A stretch of DNA of 64,000 nucleotides, taken from contig JAVBXL010000220.1 of NCBI GenBank assembly GCA_030824575.1, positions 37,150-101,149 of the forward strand, read 5' to 3'. Below are positions 32,580-41,677 of this stretch, piece after piece. The notes under the pieces are model-generated. The model made no database searches. It was not told the DNA's origin and worked only from the letters and a program-made list of their open reading frames with translations. This DNA is from a bacterium. Its GTDB lineage: Bacteria > Pseudomonadota > Alphaproteobacteria > Sphingomonadales > Sphingomonadaceae. How positions within the stretch are numbered: position 1 is the stretch's first letter; each line of letters starts with the position of its first letter. A program made the translations under genes and the position numbers.

Positions 32580-33235
32580 GATCCCGCCCTCACTGTGTCG
32601 TCGATCACCGTTTCATAGGCAGCGCCAGTCCACATCCGCACCGTCACCTGCCGGCTGCCGTCCGTCGCGACGTCGGCGCTCCACACCAGGCTCTCGTCGG
32701 GCGGCGGCGGCAGATCGCCCTTCTTGCCCTGCGCTGGCGGCGGCGGCGGCGCCTCCCCCTGCGGCCCGCGCTTGCACGTCGCGACCTTCCCGCTCAGAAA
32801 CTCCGGTGCCGCGCGCGCGCTGGTCAGCGTGTCGCCATGGTCCATGATCCACAGCCAGCGCCCCTTCTTGCCGCGCCGCCAGATGGTGGAATAATAGCCG
32901 ACCGACCCGTCCGGCCGCGTCCAGTTGCCGGTGCTCGCGGCCAGATTGCCGTCGCACGACACATAGACGACCGACGTCGACCAGCGGACCGAAGCGGCTG
33001 GATTGGCCTGCTTCTTCAGCCATTCCTTCGCCAAAACCTTCTGCGGCACGAACATCACCGCGTCGTCGGCGGCCGTTTCTGCAAAGGCGGTCCATTGCCC
33101 TTTTTCCTGCGCCAGCCGGTTGAACGCGATCTCCGCCGCAATGACGGAACTGGGATCAGGCTGAAAACGCAAAGGCGGTTTCGCAGCAACCAAAGCCGTC
33201 GCCGCCATAGCCAGCAGCGCCAGCCGCGCCCTCAC
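32576..33235 (-). CDS. Exported protein with a probable SnoaL/NTF2-like fold (219 aa)
   Basis: GTG 33235 overlaps the folD stop (GTGA) and follows GGAGGG. A Sec signal peptide ([13 protein letters not shown]) is followed by a domain of about 120 residues with [20 protein letters not shown] and [19 protein letters not shown], the pattern of DUF4440/SnoaL-like proteins. A proline-rich segment (residues about 165-185) and a short beta-rich C-terminus follow. Function is unknown. It lies between folD and marC with coupling on both sides. Confidence 0.7.
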   Translation of the reverse strand: MRARLALLAMAATALVAAKPPLRFQPDPSSVIAAEIAFNRLAQEKGQWTAFAETAADDAVMFVPQKVLAKEWLKKQANPAASVRWSTSVVYVSCDGNLAASTGNWTRPDGSVGYYSTIWRRGKKGRWLWIMDHGDTLTSARAAPEFLSGKVATCKRGPQGEAPPPPPAQGKKGDLPPPPDESLVWSADVATDGSRQVTVRMWTGAAYETVIDDTVRAGS

Positions 33236-34125
33236 AATCCCTCCGGCTTGCCAAGCCCCGCCCGCGCATGGGCCGCGACCAGGGTGTTGCGCAGCAGCAC
33301 CGCGATCGTCATCGGCCCGACGCCACCGGGCACCGGCGTAATCGCCCGGACATGGGCCAGCGCCTCGGCGGTGGCGACATCGCCCACGATCCGGGCCTTG
33401 CCGTCCTCGGTATCGGTCACGCGGTTGATGCCGACGTCGATCACGGTCGCGCCCGGCTTGATCCACTCGCCCTTCACCATCTCCGCCCGCCCCACGGCGG
33501 CCACGACGATGTCGGCGCGATGGACGACGCTCGCCAGGTCGCGGGTGCGGCTATGCGCGATCGTCACGGTGCAGCTTTCGGCCAGCAACAGCGCCGCCAT
33601 CGGCTTACCCACGATATTGGAGCGGCCCACGACCACGGCCTCCAGACCACTGATGTCGCCCAGTTCGTCCTTCAACAACATGATGCAGCCCAGCGGCGTG
33701 CACGGCACCAATGCCTCCTGCCCCGTCGCCAGCTTGCCCGAATTGACGACATGGAAACCGTCGACATCCTTGGCCGGATCGATCGCGCCAATCACGGCGG
33801 CCTCGTCGATATGTTTGGGCAGCGGCAACTGCACCAATATGCCATCGACCCGGTCGTCCTGGTTCAGCTCTTCGATCAGGTCGAGCAGATCCTCTTCGCC
33901 GATGCTGTCGGGCCGCTTGAACTCGAAACTATCCATGCCGGCCGCGACCGTCATCTTGCCCTTGGACCGGACATAGACGCTGCTCGCCGGGTCTTCGCCC
34001 ACCAGCACCACCGCCAGCCCCGGCTTGCGCCCGGTCGCCTCGACAAAGCCCGCAACGCCCTCGCCTACCTTGTCGCGCAGGGTGGCGGCGAACGCCTTGC
34101 CGTCGATGAGCTTGCCGATGGTCAT
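33232..34125 (-). CDS. folD: Bifunctional methylenetetrahydrofolate dehydrogenase/cyclohydrolase (297 aa)
   Basis: Interconverts methylene-, methenyl- and formyl-tetrahydrofolate for purine and formyl-methionine synthesis. Motifs: [10 protein letters not shown] with the catalytic lysine, [45 protein letters not shown] (NADP site) and [17 protein letters not shown]. Start [13 protein letters not shown] at 34125 overlaps the YggU gene stop by four bases. Its product feeds the purN reaction encoded elsewhere in the window. Confidence 0.95.
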   Translation of the reverse strand: MTIGKLIDGKAFAATLRDKVGEGVAGFVEATGRKPGLAVVLVGEDPASSVYVRSKGKMTVAAGMDSFEFKRPDSIGEEDLLDLIEELNQDDRVDGILVQLPLPKHIDEAAVIGAIDPAKDVDGFHVVNSGKLATGQEALVPCTPLGCIMLLKDELGDISGLEAVVVGRSNIVGKPMAALLLAESCTVTIAHSRTRDLASVVHRADIVVAAVGRAEMVKGEWIKPGATVIDVGINRVTDTEDGKARIVGDVATAEALAHVRAITPVPGGVGPMTIAVLLRNTLVAAHARAGLGKPEGL

Positions 34126-34433
34126 GTCAATTCTACCCATGTGTCGAGAAGGGCGGTCAGGCGCACGACCGCGTCGCCGCCCCCGCCAATAATCCGCCAC
34201 CGCTTTAGCCGGTTGGTGTCGCCCGATTCCAGCAAAATCGCGCTGCGCGGCCAATCCAGCCGTTTCGACAGCAGCGCGATCAGCGACGCATTGGCCCTGC
34301 CCTTTTCCGGCACGGTGCGGACCCGCGCGGACAGCCAGTGCGCCTCGCGCTCGTCGATCCAGCCGCCGCCGATAGCGTCCTTCGCCGCCCCAGGCGTCAG
34401 CCGAACGGCGATCAGCAGGTCATTGCCCGCCAC
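34122..34433 (-). CDS. DUF167/YggU-family protein (103 aa)
   Basis: The pattern [19 protein letters not shown], then [20 protein letters not shown], then [16 protein letters not shown] is the YggU (UPF0235) family. The function is unknown, but the gene is almost always next to yggT, as here. Overlaps folD by four bases. Confidence 0.88.
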   Translation of the reverse strand: MAGNDLLIAVRLTPGAAKDAIGGGWIDEREAHWLSARVRTVPEKGRANASLIALLSKRLDWPRSAILLESGDTNRLKRWRIIGGGGDAVVRLTALLDTWVELT

Positions 34434-34471
34434 CGTCCAGACGCTCGTCGTGGCTGGCGTCGGGACTGGCG

Positions 34472-34786
34472 TCAGGCCGCCGCCCGCATCAGCGCCGCGA
34501 ACAGATTCTCACGCACCGGGCCCTGCAAGATGATGACCGCCAGCAACACCACCATCGGCGACAGGTCCAGCGCGCCCAGATCGGGCAGCACCTTGCGCAC
34601 CGGGCGATAGAGCGGCTCGGTCATCCGATCGAGCGCATAGAGGCCGTTGCGGACATATTCGTTCGACGTATTGATCACGTTGAACGCAATCAGCCAGCTC
34701 AACACCGCCTGCACGATGATGATCCACCAGATCGCTTCCAGCACGATATAGACGATGCCGTTCAGGGCGTTGAGAAATTCGAACAA
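34472..34786 (-). CDS. YggT-family membrane protein (104 aa)
   Basis: Two hydrophobic regions flank the family motif YALDRMTEPLYRPVRKVLPD, preceded by IVQAVLSWLIAFNV. YggT proteins have been linked to osmotic tolerance and cell division placement in various bacteria. It heads the operon yggT-yggU-folD-exported protein-marC, with 38 bases to the next gene. Confidence 0.88.
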   Translation of the reverse strand: MFEFLNALNGIVYIVLEAIWWIIIVQAVLSWLIAFNVINTSNEYVRNGLYALDRMTEPLYRPVRKVLPDLGALDLSPMVVLLAVIILQGPVRENLFAALMRAAA

Positions 34787-34885
34787 GCTACCGGCCTTCC
34801 ATGCTGCGCTGCCGCGAATGTGATGTCGTATCTAGCTATCTGACCATCGCGCCACAAGCGCCCGACGCGGATTAAAGACACACGC

Positions 34886-35452
34886 TCAGCCCGCCGGCAT
34901 CGTCCCCGGCCGGATATGGCCGAACATATGCGCGACATAGTCCGCCTTGCCCAGCGCCACGCCCTGCGCCCGCAGGATCGCATAGGCGGTCATCAGGTGA
35001 AAATAAAATTGGGACAGCGTCCAGTCGCGCGCATATTGCGCCGCTGTCAGGTCAAGGATGATGCCATTGGGCAGCGCATGTTCGACCGCCGCGTCTCCGG
35101 CCATATCCAGCGCATCGGCGGGCAGGCTTTCCAGCAGCGCAACCGCCTCGCCGATCCGCGCCTTCGCGTCCGCCATCGAACCGGGCCGCTCCCCCGCCTC
35201 GCGTCCTTCGTTCAGCAACCCGTCCAGCGCGGCGGGGAACGCTTTCCCCTGCAACCGATACACCGCCTCATGCGCCTGGACGCAGGCGAAGCGGATCTGC
35301 GTCGCGAGCGGATACATGTCCGGCGCCAGCCGCGCCGACAGCAGAGCCTCGGCGTCGGCCGCGGGCAGTTGCGCCTGCGCCTTGTCCAGCCAGCCCGACA
35401 GCGTCGTCAGCATCTGCACATAGGTCGGGACGATCAGGCCGGTCAGCGTCAT
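34886..35452 (-). CDS. DUF1993-family protein (188 aa)
   Basis: A helical bundle protein with YVQMLTTLSGWLDKAQ, DMYPLATQIRFACVQAHEAV and FYFHLMTAYAILRAQGV, the layout of the DUF1993/DinB-like superfamily. Such proteins may bind metal through histidines but no reaction is known. It is 11 bases downstream of argB on the same strand and probably cotranscribed. Confidence 0.82.
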   Translation of the reverse strand: MTLTGLIVPTYVQMLTTLSGWLDKAQAQLPAADAEALLSARLAPDMYPLATQIRFACVQAHEAVYRLQGKAFPAALDGLLNEGREAGERPGSMADAKARIGEAVALLESLPADALDMAGDAAVEHALPNGIILDLTAAQYARDWTLSQFYFHLMTAYAILRAQGVALGKADYVAHMFGHIRPGTMPAG

Positions 35453-35463
35453 ATCTAGGCCCC

Positions 35464-36369
35464 TTATTTCCGCACCAGCGTACCGGCGCCCTGGTCGGTG
35501 AAGATTTCCAGCAGCATCGCGTGCGGCACCCGCCCGTCCAATATGACCGCAGCGTCCACCCCGCCCTCGACCGCGCGGACGCAGGTTTCCAACTTGGGGA
35601 TCATGCCGCCGCTGATCGTGCCGTCCTGCTGCAACACGGCGATCGCCGCGGGGTCCAGGTCGCTCAACAACTGTCCCTGCTTGTCCAGCACGCCTGCGAC
35701 ATCGGTCAGCAGGAAGAAGCGCGACGCCTTCAGCTCCGCCGCGATCGCACCTGCCATCGTGTCGGCGTTCACATTATAGGTATGGCCGTCCACGCCCATG
35801 CCCACCGGCGCGACCACTGGAATGATGCCTGCCTGCGCCAGCGTGTCCAATATGCGGCGATCGACGGACACCGGATCGCCGACGAAGCCCAGGTCGACAT
35901 TGCGCTCGATCCCCGAATTAGGGTCCGCCTCGCGCCGCCCGCCGACCTTCTCGCACAGGACCAGCCCGCCATCCTTGCCCGAAATGCCGACCGCGCGCCC
36001 GCCAGCGCCGGCAATCCAGCCGACGATTTCCTTGTTGATCGATCCCGCCAGCACCATTTCGGCGATCTTGGCGGTTTCCGCGTCGGTGACGCGCAGGCCG
36101 CCGATAAACTGCGATTCGACCCCCAGTTTCTTCAGCATCGCGCCGATCTGCGGCCCGCCGCCATGGACGACGACGACATTGATGCCGACCGCCTTCATCA
36201 GCACGACATCCTCGGCGAAATCGCGCGCCGCTTCGGGATCGCCCATCGCATGGCCGCCATATTTGACGACGAAGGTCTTGCCGGCATAACGCTGCATATA
36301 GGGCAGCGCCTCGACCAGAGTTTCGGCCTTCGCCAGGAGCGCGGGATCGGGGGCGTGCTTGCTGTTCAT
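35464..36369 (-). CDS. argB: Acetylglutamate kinase (301 aa)
   Basis: Phosphorylates N-acetylglutamate, the second step of arginine synthesis. Motifs: [13 protein letters not shown] (phosphate loop), [19 protein letters not shown], and [15 protein letters not shown] [20 protein letters not shown]-terminus with [18 protein letters not shown]. The N-terminal helix ([14 protein letters not shown]) is the type found in arginine-inhibited hexameric enzymes, so feedback control is likely. Start MNSKHAPDP at 36369. Confidence 0.94.
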   Translation of the reverse strand: MNSKHAPDPALLAKAETLVEALPYMQRYAGKTFVVKYGGHAMGDPEAARDFAEDVVLMKAVGINVVVVHGGGPQIGAMLKKLGVESQFIGGLRVTDAETAKIAEMVLAGSINKEIVGWIAGAGGRAVGISGKDGGLVLCEKVGGRREADPNSGIERNVDLGFVGDPVSVDRRILDTLAQAGIIPVVAPVGMGVDGHTYNVNADTMAGAIAAELKASRFFLLTDVAGVLDKQGQLLSDLDPAAIAVLQQDGTISGGMIPKLETCVRAVEGGVDAAVILDGRVPHAMLLEIFTDQGAGTLVRK

Positions 36370-36459
36370 GCGCGGGCGCATAAGGCCATATGCGGCCCGC
36401 CGCAAGGTTTGCGCACACCCCGCCAGCGCTCTTTGGAGCGGGAACCTATAGCCTAACCC

Positions 36460-36500
36460 ACCCCGTTCGTGCTGAGTAGGGTCTGAGCGAAGCGAAGCAA
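36460..36500. repeat. Partial GTTCG..GAGCGAAG repeat, copy 2
   Basis: CCCGTTCGTGCTGAGTAGGG followed by GTCTGAGCGAAGCGAAG. Only one arm is recognisable here; the opposite arm seen in other copies is missing. Located upstream of argB. Confidence 0.6.
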
Positions 36501-36518
36501 GTCATCCCACTCAAAATA

Positions 36519-36536
36519 GTTAGTTCGCCAACTAAC
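36519..36536 (-). terminator. Possible weak terminator after the preQ0 transporter gene
   Basis: GTTAGTT-CGCC-AACTAAC is a perfect seven-base inverted repeat. On the minus strand it is followed by TATTTTG, and it lies 40 bases beyond the transporter stop, so it may terminate that transcript. An operator for argB is an alternative. Confidence 0.4.
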
Positions 36537-36575
36537 GAGAATCGCAAACCGCCCACAACTGTCGCACTCGTCGTC

Positions 36576-37250
36576 TCAGTTGCGATCCAACCGCCGCCCC
36601 AGCGCCACCAGCAGATAGATGACCGGCGGCACCAACAGCGCCGACAGCAGCACCTTGGCCAGCATCTGCCCCAGCAGCAATTCGCCGATCGGGAACACTC
36701 CGTAAAAAGCGATCGTCACGAACAGCAACGTATCGACGATCTGCGACAAGATGCTGGCGACCGCCGCCCGCAGCCACAACAGGCGCGCGCCCTCCTGCCC
36801 CTTGAGCATCGCGAACAGCGTGACGTTCAGCGTCTGGGAAATGCCATAGGCGATGATCCCGCCCAACCAGATGCGCGGCGTGCCGCCCATCATCATGGCG
36901 AAGGCTTCGGCCCGCTTCGGGTCCATGTCGCCCGCCGCTGGCGCTTTCAGCACCACGATCGACAACAGGATCGACGCGATCAAAGGCAGGAAACCGATCT
37001 GCACCAACCGGTTCGCGACCGCGCGGCCATGCAATTCCGCCACGGCGCTGGAAAGGGTGACCAGCAGCAAGAAGGCGAAAATCCCCGCTTCCACCGCCAG
37101 CGGCCCCAGCCCCACCATCGGCCCGATCCCGGCCAACGGCCCCAGCGCGACCTGCTTGTTGCCCAGCACGCCGGCGATGCAGACCATGCCGCCATAGAAG
37201 ATCGAGAATCCGAAGAGCGAACGGCTGATGGGCGCGGGGGATGCAGTCAT
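36576..37250 (-). CDS. Queuosine precursor (preQ0/preQ1) transporter, YhhQ/VUT family (224 aa)
   Basis: Six transmembrane helices with the VUT landmarks VEAGIFAFLLLVTLSSAVAE, GIIAYGISQTLNVTLFAML and SILSQIVDTLLFVTIAF. The family imports the 7-deazaguanine precursor used to make queuosine in tRNA wobble positions. No preQ1-binding aptamer is recognisable in the upstream 130 bases, which are repeat DNA. Flanked by divergent-looking repeats and not in an evident operon. Confidence 0.88.
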   Translation of the reverse strand: MTASPAPISRSLFGFSIFYGGMVCIAGVLGNKQVALGPLAGIGPMVGLGPLAVEAGIFAFLLLVTLSSAVAELHGRAVANRLVQIGFLPLIASILLSIVVLKAPAAGDMDPKRAEAFAMMMGGTPRIWLGGIIAYGISQTLNVTLFAMLKGQEGARLLWLRAAVASILSQIVDTLLFVTIAFYGVFPIGELLLGQMLAKVLLSALLVPPVIYLLVALGRRLDRN

Positions 37251-37290
37251 CGGCCGCCCTTACCGGGATTTACGCAATGGGGGAAGATGG

Positions 37291-37382
37291 TGACTGGCCC
37301 TTCCCCTTCTCCCCTTGGGGGAGACGGATAGGCAGCCTTGCCGCGCAACGGCTAGGCGAAGTTGGAAGAAGGGGAGCCCCCC
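37291..37382. repeat. Intergenic inverted repeat (CTCCCCTT..GGGGGAG type)
   Basis: CCCTTCTCCCCTTGGGGGAG on the left is answered by GAAGAAGGGGAGCCCCC on the right, separated by a GGATAGGCA...TAGGCGAAG middle. It abuts the 3' end of ppx and lies downstream of no other gene. Confidence 0.65.
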
Positions 37383-38897
37383 TCACCGCAACAACCGATA
37401 TTTGACCCCCATCGCCTGCGCCAGGTTGCGCAACCGCCGCTCGACCGTTTCGCCATAAAGGTCGGCGTCCCCGTCGCGCAGTTGCAATTCGATCTGCCCC
37501 TCCGTTCGGCTCAGCTGCGACACCGCCAGCGGCCCTTCGACCCCGCCCGACAGGCGCTGCGCCAGTCGGATGGCCAGCCCCCACAGCGCCGCCCGGCGCA
37601 GATCTTCGGGCGGCGCCAGCATCTCGACGCCGGGAGGCGCGCCGGTGCCGCCTCCGAAATGACTATATAGCGCCTGCGCCAACATCCCCCGCTCCGGCGC
37701 GGTGATGCCCACCCAATTGCTGTGCAGCGCGATCTCAACGCCGCGTTCTGCCCGAAAATCGGGGTTGGCCCGCCATCCCACATCAGCCAGCAGGCAGGCG
37801 GCCCGGCGGATGCGCCGCGTGGCGGCATCGTCATCGGCGAACAGCGGCGCGATCCACTTGTCGATCCGGTCGCCATGGCCGCGAAAGCGCGCCTGCGCCT
37901 CTCCCTCCGCCTCGGCCGCGACCAGCAACGGGTCATCCGCCCTGATATCCTCCGGCAACGCCTCGTACAGCAGCCCTTCGCGCAGGCCATAGGCCGACAC
38001 CACCAGTCGGCTCGCCTTCAACTGCCGCACCACGACCGAGAGCAACGCCGCGGCATCAGGCAGCGTCGGCACGCGCGATCCGGTCATCGCGGGAATCTGC
38101 TTCAACCGGGTGCGATCGACATGGCTGACGATCCGGGTCAACTGCTCGGCCCGCGCCGCGGTCATCTCATATTGGTGGACGACCGGCAGCGGAAAGCTGG
38201 TCAACTGCATGTCGAACCGCGCCAGCGCGCGCCACGACCCGCCGACCAAGTAGAAGGGCAAGTCGGGTTCCGGCGTCCATCCCGCCTTCTCCAGCATCTT
38301 GACCACGATCCGCTCCAGCATCCGCGGCCCTTTGGCCCGAATTTGCGGCAGCCGCAGCACGCCCAGCGGCAGCGAAATCGTCTGTTCCACCGCCCCGCCC
38401 CGGATGCGCGCCAGTTCCAGGCTGCCGCCGCCCAGATCGCCAACGATGCCGTCTGCGTTCGGGATGCCCGACAACACCCCCATCGCCGCGCCGATCGCCT
38501 CCTGCGCGCCGGTCAGCAATTCGACCGTCAGGCCCATAGCCTTGGCGCTGGCGATGAATTCGCCCCCGTTGGTCGCATCCCGCACCGCGGCGGTGGCGAC
38601 ACAGCGTATCTCGCTCACCTTCATCGCCCGGCACAGATGCGCGAAGCGGCCGATGGCGCGCAGTCCTCGGTCCATCGCCTCCGGCTCGATCGCCCCCGTC
38701 CTGGCCAGCGACGCGCCCAGCCCGGCCATCACCTTCTCGTTGAACAGGGTGAACGGAATCCGCCGTGGTCCGTCATAAATGACCAGGCGCACGCTGTTCG
38801 ATCCGATGTCGATGATTGCGGTGCGCGCATGCGCCGGCTGCGGCGACGTCGCCATGCTTTCGGCGACGGCGCGAACCCGGCTGAGCATCGAATTCAT
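37383..38897 (-). CDS. ppx: Exopolyphosphatase/guanosine pentaphosphatase (504 aa)
   Basis: Ppx/GppA phosphatase of the ASKHA fold: phosphate-1 motif TAIIDIGSNSVRLVIYDG and phosphate-2 motif IVGDLGGGSLELARI. A C-terminal extension of about 190 residues (from ADVGWRANPDFRAERGVE) resembles the HD-type domain of long Ppx proteins. It removes terminal phosphate from polyphosphate, or from pppGpp. The start overlaps the ppk stop by one base (TGATG), so synthesis and breakdown enzymes are made together. Confidence 0.92.
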   Translation of the reverse strand: MNSMLSRVRAVAESMATSPQPAHARTAIIDIGSNSVRLVIYDGPRRIPFTLFNEKVMAGLGASLARTGAIEPEAMDRGLRAIGRFAHLCRAMKVSEIRCVATAAVRDATNGGEFIASAKAMGLTVELLTGAQEAIGAAMGVLSGIPNADGIVGDLGGGSLELARIRGGAVEQTISLPLGVLRLPQIRAKGPRMLERIVVKMLEKAGWTPEPDLPFYLVGGSWRALARFDMQLTSFPLPVVHQYEMTAARAEQLTRIVSHVDRTRLKQIPAMTGSRVPTLPDAAALLSVVVRQLKASRLVVSAYGLREGLLYEALPEDIRADDPLLVAAEAEGEAQARFRGHGDRIDKWIAPLFADDDAATRRIRRAACLLADVGWRANPDFRAERGVEIALHSNWVGITAPERGMLAQALYSHFGGGTGAPPGVEMLAPPEDLRRAALWGLAIRLAQRLSGGVEGPLAVSQLSRTEGQIELQLRDGDADLYGETVERRLRNLAQAMGVKYRLLR

Positions 38898-41035
38898 CAG
38901 GCGCGCCCGCGCAAACGCAACGTCGGCACCGCTTCATTATCCAGCGCCGCGCCGCGCCCGGACAGCGACGGGTTGGTCATGAAATAGCGATGCAGGTTGA
39001 ACGGCTTCTCCCCCGCGTCCAGCCGCGTATAATGGCCCTCGCTGTCCAGCGACCAGCTCTGTTCGCTGTCGATCAGGTTGGCGACCATCACCTGGTCCAA
39101 TATCTGGTCATGCACCGTCGGATTCTCGATCGGCGCCATGAACTCGACCCGCCGGTCGAAATTACGCTGCATCCAGTCGGCCGAACTGATGAACACCTTC
39201 GCGCCATTATTGGGCAGCGCCTTGCCGTTGCCGAACACGGCGATGCGGCTATGCTCCAGAAAGCGCCCGACGATCGACTTCACCCGGATATTCTCCGACA
39301 TGCCCGGAACCCCAGGCCGCAGGCAGCATATGCCGCGCACGATCAGGTCGATCTGGACCCCCGCATTGCTCGCGGCATACAGCTTCTCGATGATGGCCGG
39401 ATCAACCACGCTGTTCATCTTCGCCCAGATATTGCCCGGCCGCCCGGCGCGGGCATGGTCGATCTCCGCGTCGATCAGGCGGCATAGCGTATCGCGCAAA
39501 TCGCGCGGCGACATGACCAACTTTTCCAGCCGCTCCGGCTCGACATAGCCGGTAATGTAATTGAACAGCGCCGCGGCATCGCGGCTATAGGCCGGATCGG
39601 CGGTGAAGAAGCTGAGGTCGGTATAGATGCGCGCCGTGATCGGATGATAATTACCGGTGCCGAAATGGCAGTAGCTGCGGAACTGCTCGCCCTCGCGCCG
39701 GATCACCATCGAAATCTTGGCATGGGTCTTCCAGTCGATAAAGCCATAGACCACCTGCACGCCCGCCCGCTCCAGGGCGTCGGCCCACATCAGGTTCTGC
39801 TCTTCGTCGAACCGCGCCTTCAGCTCGACCACCGCGGTCACGGACTTGCCCGCCTCCGCCGCGTCGATCAGCGCGCGAATGATCGCCGACTGCTTGCCCG
39901 CACGATACAGCGTCTGCTTGATCGCCACCACGTCCGGGTCGATCGCCGCCTGTTTCAGGAAGGATACGACGACGTCGAACGCCTCATAGGGATGATGGAC
40001 GACGATGTCCTTGGCGCGGATCGCAGCGAAACAGTCGCCGCCATATTCGCGGATACGTTCGGGAAAACGCGGCACATAAGGTTCGAACTTCAAGTCCGGT
40101 CGGTCAGCGTCAACGATGCCGGACAGGTCGCTAATGCCCACGAAGCCCTCGACCTCGACCACCACCGCCTCATGGCCCTGGAGCATGTCCTGCAACATCT
40201 CCTCGACCGGCGCGGGGATGCGCTCCTCTATCTCCATGCGTATCACCCGGCCGCGCCGCCGCCGCTTGATCGCGCTGCGGAAATGGCGGACCAGATCTTC
40301 GGCCTCTTCCTCTATCTCGATGTCGCTGTCGCGGATGATGCGGAACACGCCGCTGTTGCGGACGCGATAGCCGGGGAAAAGATCAGCCGAAAAGCGCCGG
40401 ATTACCGCCTCCAGCGCCATATAGCGCGCCAGATCACCGGGTATGCGCACGAACCGCGCCAGCGTCGGCGGGATCATTACCAGCTCGCGAATCGGCTGCT
40501 TGTCCGACAATCGCTCCAGGTCGAAGATGATCGACAGCCCCTGATTGGGGATGAAGGGAAAGGGATGCGCCGGGTCGAGCGCCTGGGGCGTCAGGATCGG
40601 AAAAATCTGCGTCAGGAAATGCTCGCGCAGCCATTGGCCGCAGGCTTCGTCCATCTCGCTCGCTGGCCCGATCACCTCGATGCCCACCTGCGCCAATTCG
40701 TCATGCACCGCGCCCCACACCTTCTGCTGCGCCAGCATCAGCCGCGTGCTTTCCTCGCTGATCGCGCCTAGCTGCTGCGCCGGGGTCAGCCCGTCGGCGG
40801 AACGCAGGTCGACATCCTGCAACTGCTGCCCCTTCAACCCAGCGACCCGGACGGAAAAGAACTCGTCCATGTTCGCGCCGGATATGGACAGGAAACGCAG
40901 CCGCTCCAGCAACGGATGGGCGCGGTTCATCGCCTCCTCCAGTACCCGCTGGTTGAACGCCAGCCAGGACAGCTCGCGGTTGAAATAACGGTCGCTGGGC
41001 AGCGTCAGGCTGGCGGTGGGATCGGCTTCGGCCAC
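38897..41035 (-). CDS. ppk1: Polyphosphate kinase 1 (712 aa)
   Basis: Makes polyphosphate from ATP. N-terminal domain: YFNRELSWLAFNQRVLEEA and FLSISGANMDEFFSVRVAGL. Middle: EEIEEEAEDLV and ARFDEEQNLMWADALE. Catalytic domain: CHFGTGNYHPITARIYTDLS, which includes the phosphorylated histidine region, and SRIAVFGNGK plus VFISSADWMQRNFDRRVE. Length is typical. Separated by three bases from hda upstream and overlapping ppx downstream. Confidence 0.95.
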   Translation of the reverse strand: MAEADPTASLTLPSDRYFNRELSWLAFNQRVLEEAMNRAHPLLERLRFLSISGANMDEFFSVRVAGLKGQQLQDVDLRSADGLTPAQQLGAISEESTRLMLAQQKVWGAVHDELAQVGIEVIGPASEMDEACGQWLREHFLTQIFPILTPQALDPAHPFPFIPNQGLSIIFDLERLSDKQPIRELVMIPPTLARFVRIPGDLARYMALEAVIRRFSADLFPGYRVRNSGVFRIIRDSDIEIEEEAEDLVRHFRSAIKRRRRGRVIRMEIEERIPAPVEEMLQDMLQGHEAVVVEVEGFVGISDLSGIVDADRPDLKFEPYVPRFPERIREYGGDCFAAIRAKDIVVHHPYEAFDVVVSFLKQAAIDPDVVAIKQTLYRAGKQSAIIRALIDAAEAGKSVTAVVELKARFDEEQNLMWADALERAGVQVVYGFIDWKTHAKISMVIRREGEQFRSYCHFGTGNYHPITARIYTDLSFFTADPAYSRDAAALFNYITGYVEPERLEKLVMSPRDLRDTLCRLIDAEIDHARAGRPGNIWAKMNSVVDPAIIEKLYAASNAGVQIDLIVRGICCLRPGVPGMSENIRVKSIVGRFLEHSRIAVFGNGKALPNNGAKVFISSADWMQRNFDRRVEFMAPIENPTVHDQILDQVMVANLIDSEQSWSLDSEGHYTRLDAGEKPFNLHRYFMTNPSLSGRGAALDNEAVPTLRLRGRA

Positions 41036-41038
41036 GGA

Positions 41039-41677
41039 TTACTCGCGTTGCTGAGGAGGGGGATCGGGCGGGACTATAGGCGGAAAGCCTGCGACTTGCA
41101 GAGCCTCTTTCGCCAGTGCGACAGAAATCTTGCGTCCAGATGACAATGCGGCGCGATCCAGCAATTGGGTGACCGCCGCGAGCCCGCCATAGCTGCGTTC
41201 CACCCGGCGCACCAGCCATTCGGGCAGGTCGGCGGCATAGCCAGCGCCTGCGGTATCGAACGCCCGCTCGATCAGCGCGCGGGCCAACGCCTCGTCCGGC
41301 TCGTTTATCGCGACATGGGGGGCGGCGGCCAGCCGTGATCGCAAATCCGGCAGCGCCACGGTCCAGGTCGCTGGCGGCGCCAGCCCTACCATCAGCAACG
41401 GCCGCCGTTCCGTCTGCGCCGCGTTCCAGGCATGGAACAGCCGATGCTCGTCCTGCCCTTGCGCATCGTCGATGATCTCTCCGCCGCTCATCCGCGCGAA
41501 ATGGCGCGCCAGCGTGGATCGGCCGGACCGCGGCGGCCCGGTCAGCACGCTCACCGACAACGGCCAGTCGCGCCAGCGTTCCAGATGCGCGACGGCTTGG
41601 GCATTGGCGTCGCTGACCAGAAAGTCACCATTGCCTGCGCCACCATGCCATTCGAAGGGCAGGCTGATCTGGCTCAT
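41039..41677 (-). CDS. hda: DnaA-related regulatory protein Hda (212 aa)
   Basis: The N-terminus MSQISLPFEW contains the clamp-binding hexapeptide QISLPF, by which Hda docks on the DNA polymerase sliding clamp. A short AAA+ domain follows with a P-loop-like GPPRSGRSTLAR and arginine-bearing RSRLAAAP. Hda with the clamp stimulates ATP hydrolysis by DnaA and limits re-initiation; in Caulobacter HdaA is essential. Coupled to DUF2066 upstream (ATGA) and ppk downstream. Confidence 0.9.
   Translation of the reverse strand: MSQISLPFEWHGGAGNGDFLVSDANAQAVAHLERWRDWPLSVSVLTGPPRSGRSTLARHFARMSGGEIIDDAQGQDEHRLFHAWNAAQTERRPLLMVGLAPPATWTVALPDLRSRLAAAPHVAINEPDEALARALIERAFDTAGAGYAADLPEWLVRRVERSYGGLAAVTQLLDRAALSSGRKISVALAKEALQVAGFPPIVPPDPPPQQRE

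Noticed and set aside
36519..36536. preQ1 riboswitch for the queuosine precursor transporter
   Set aside because: The hairpin is downstream of that gene on the minus strand, and no aptamer pattern was seen upstream (37251-37382).
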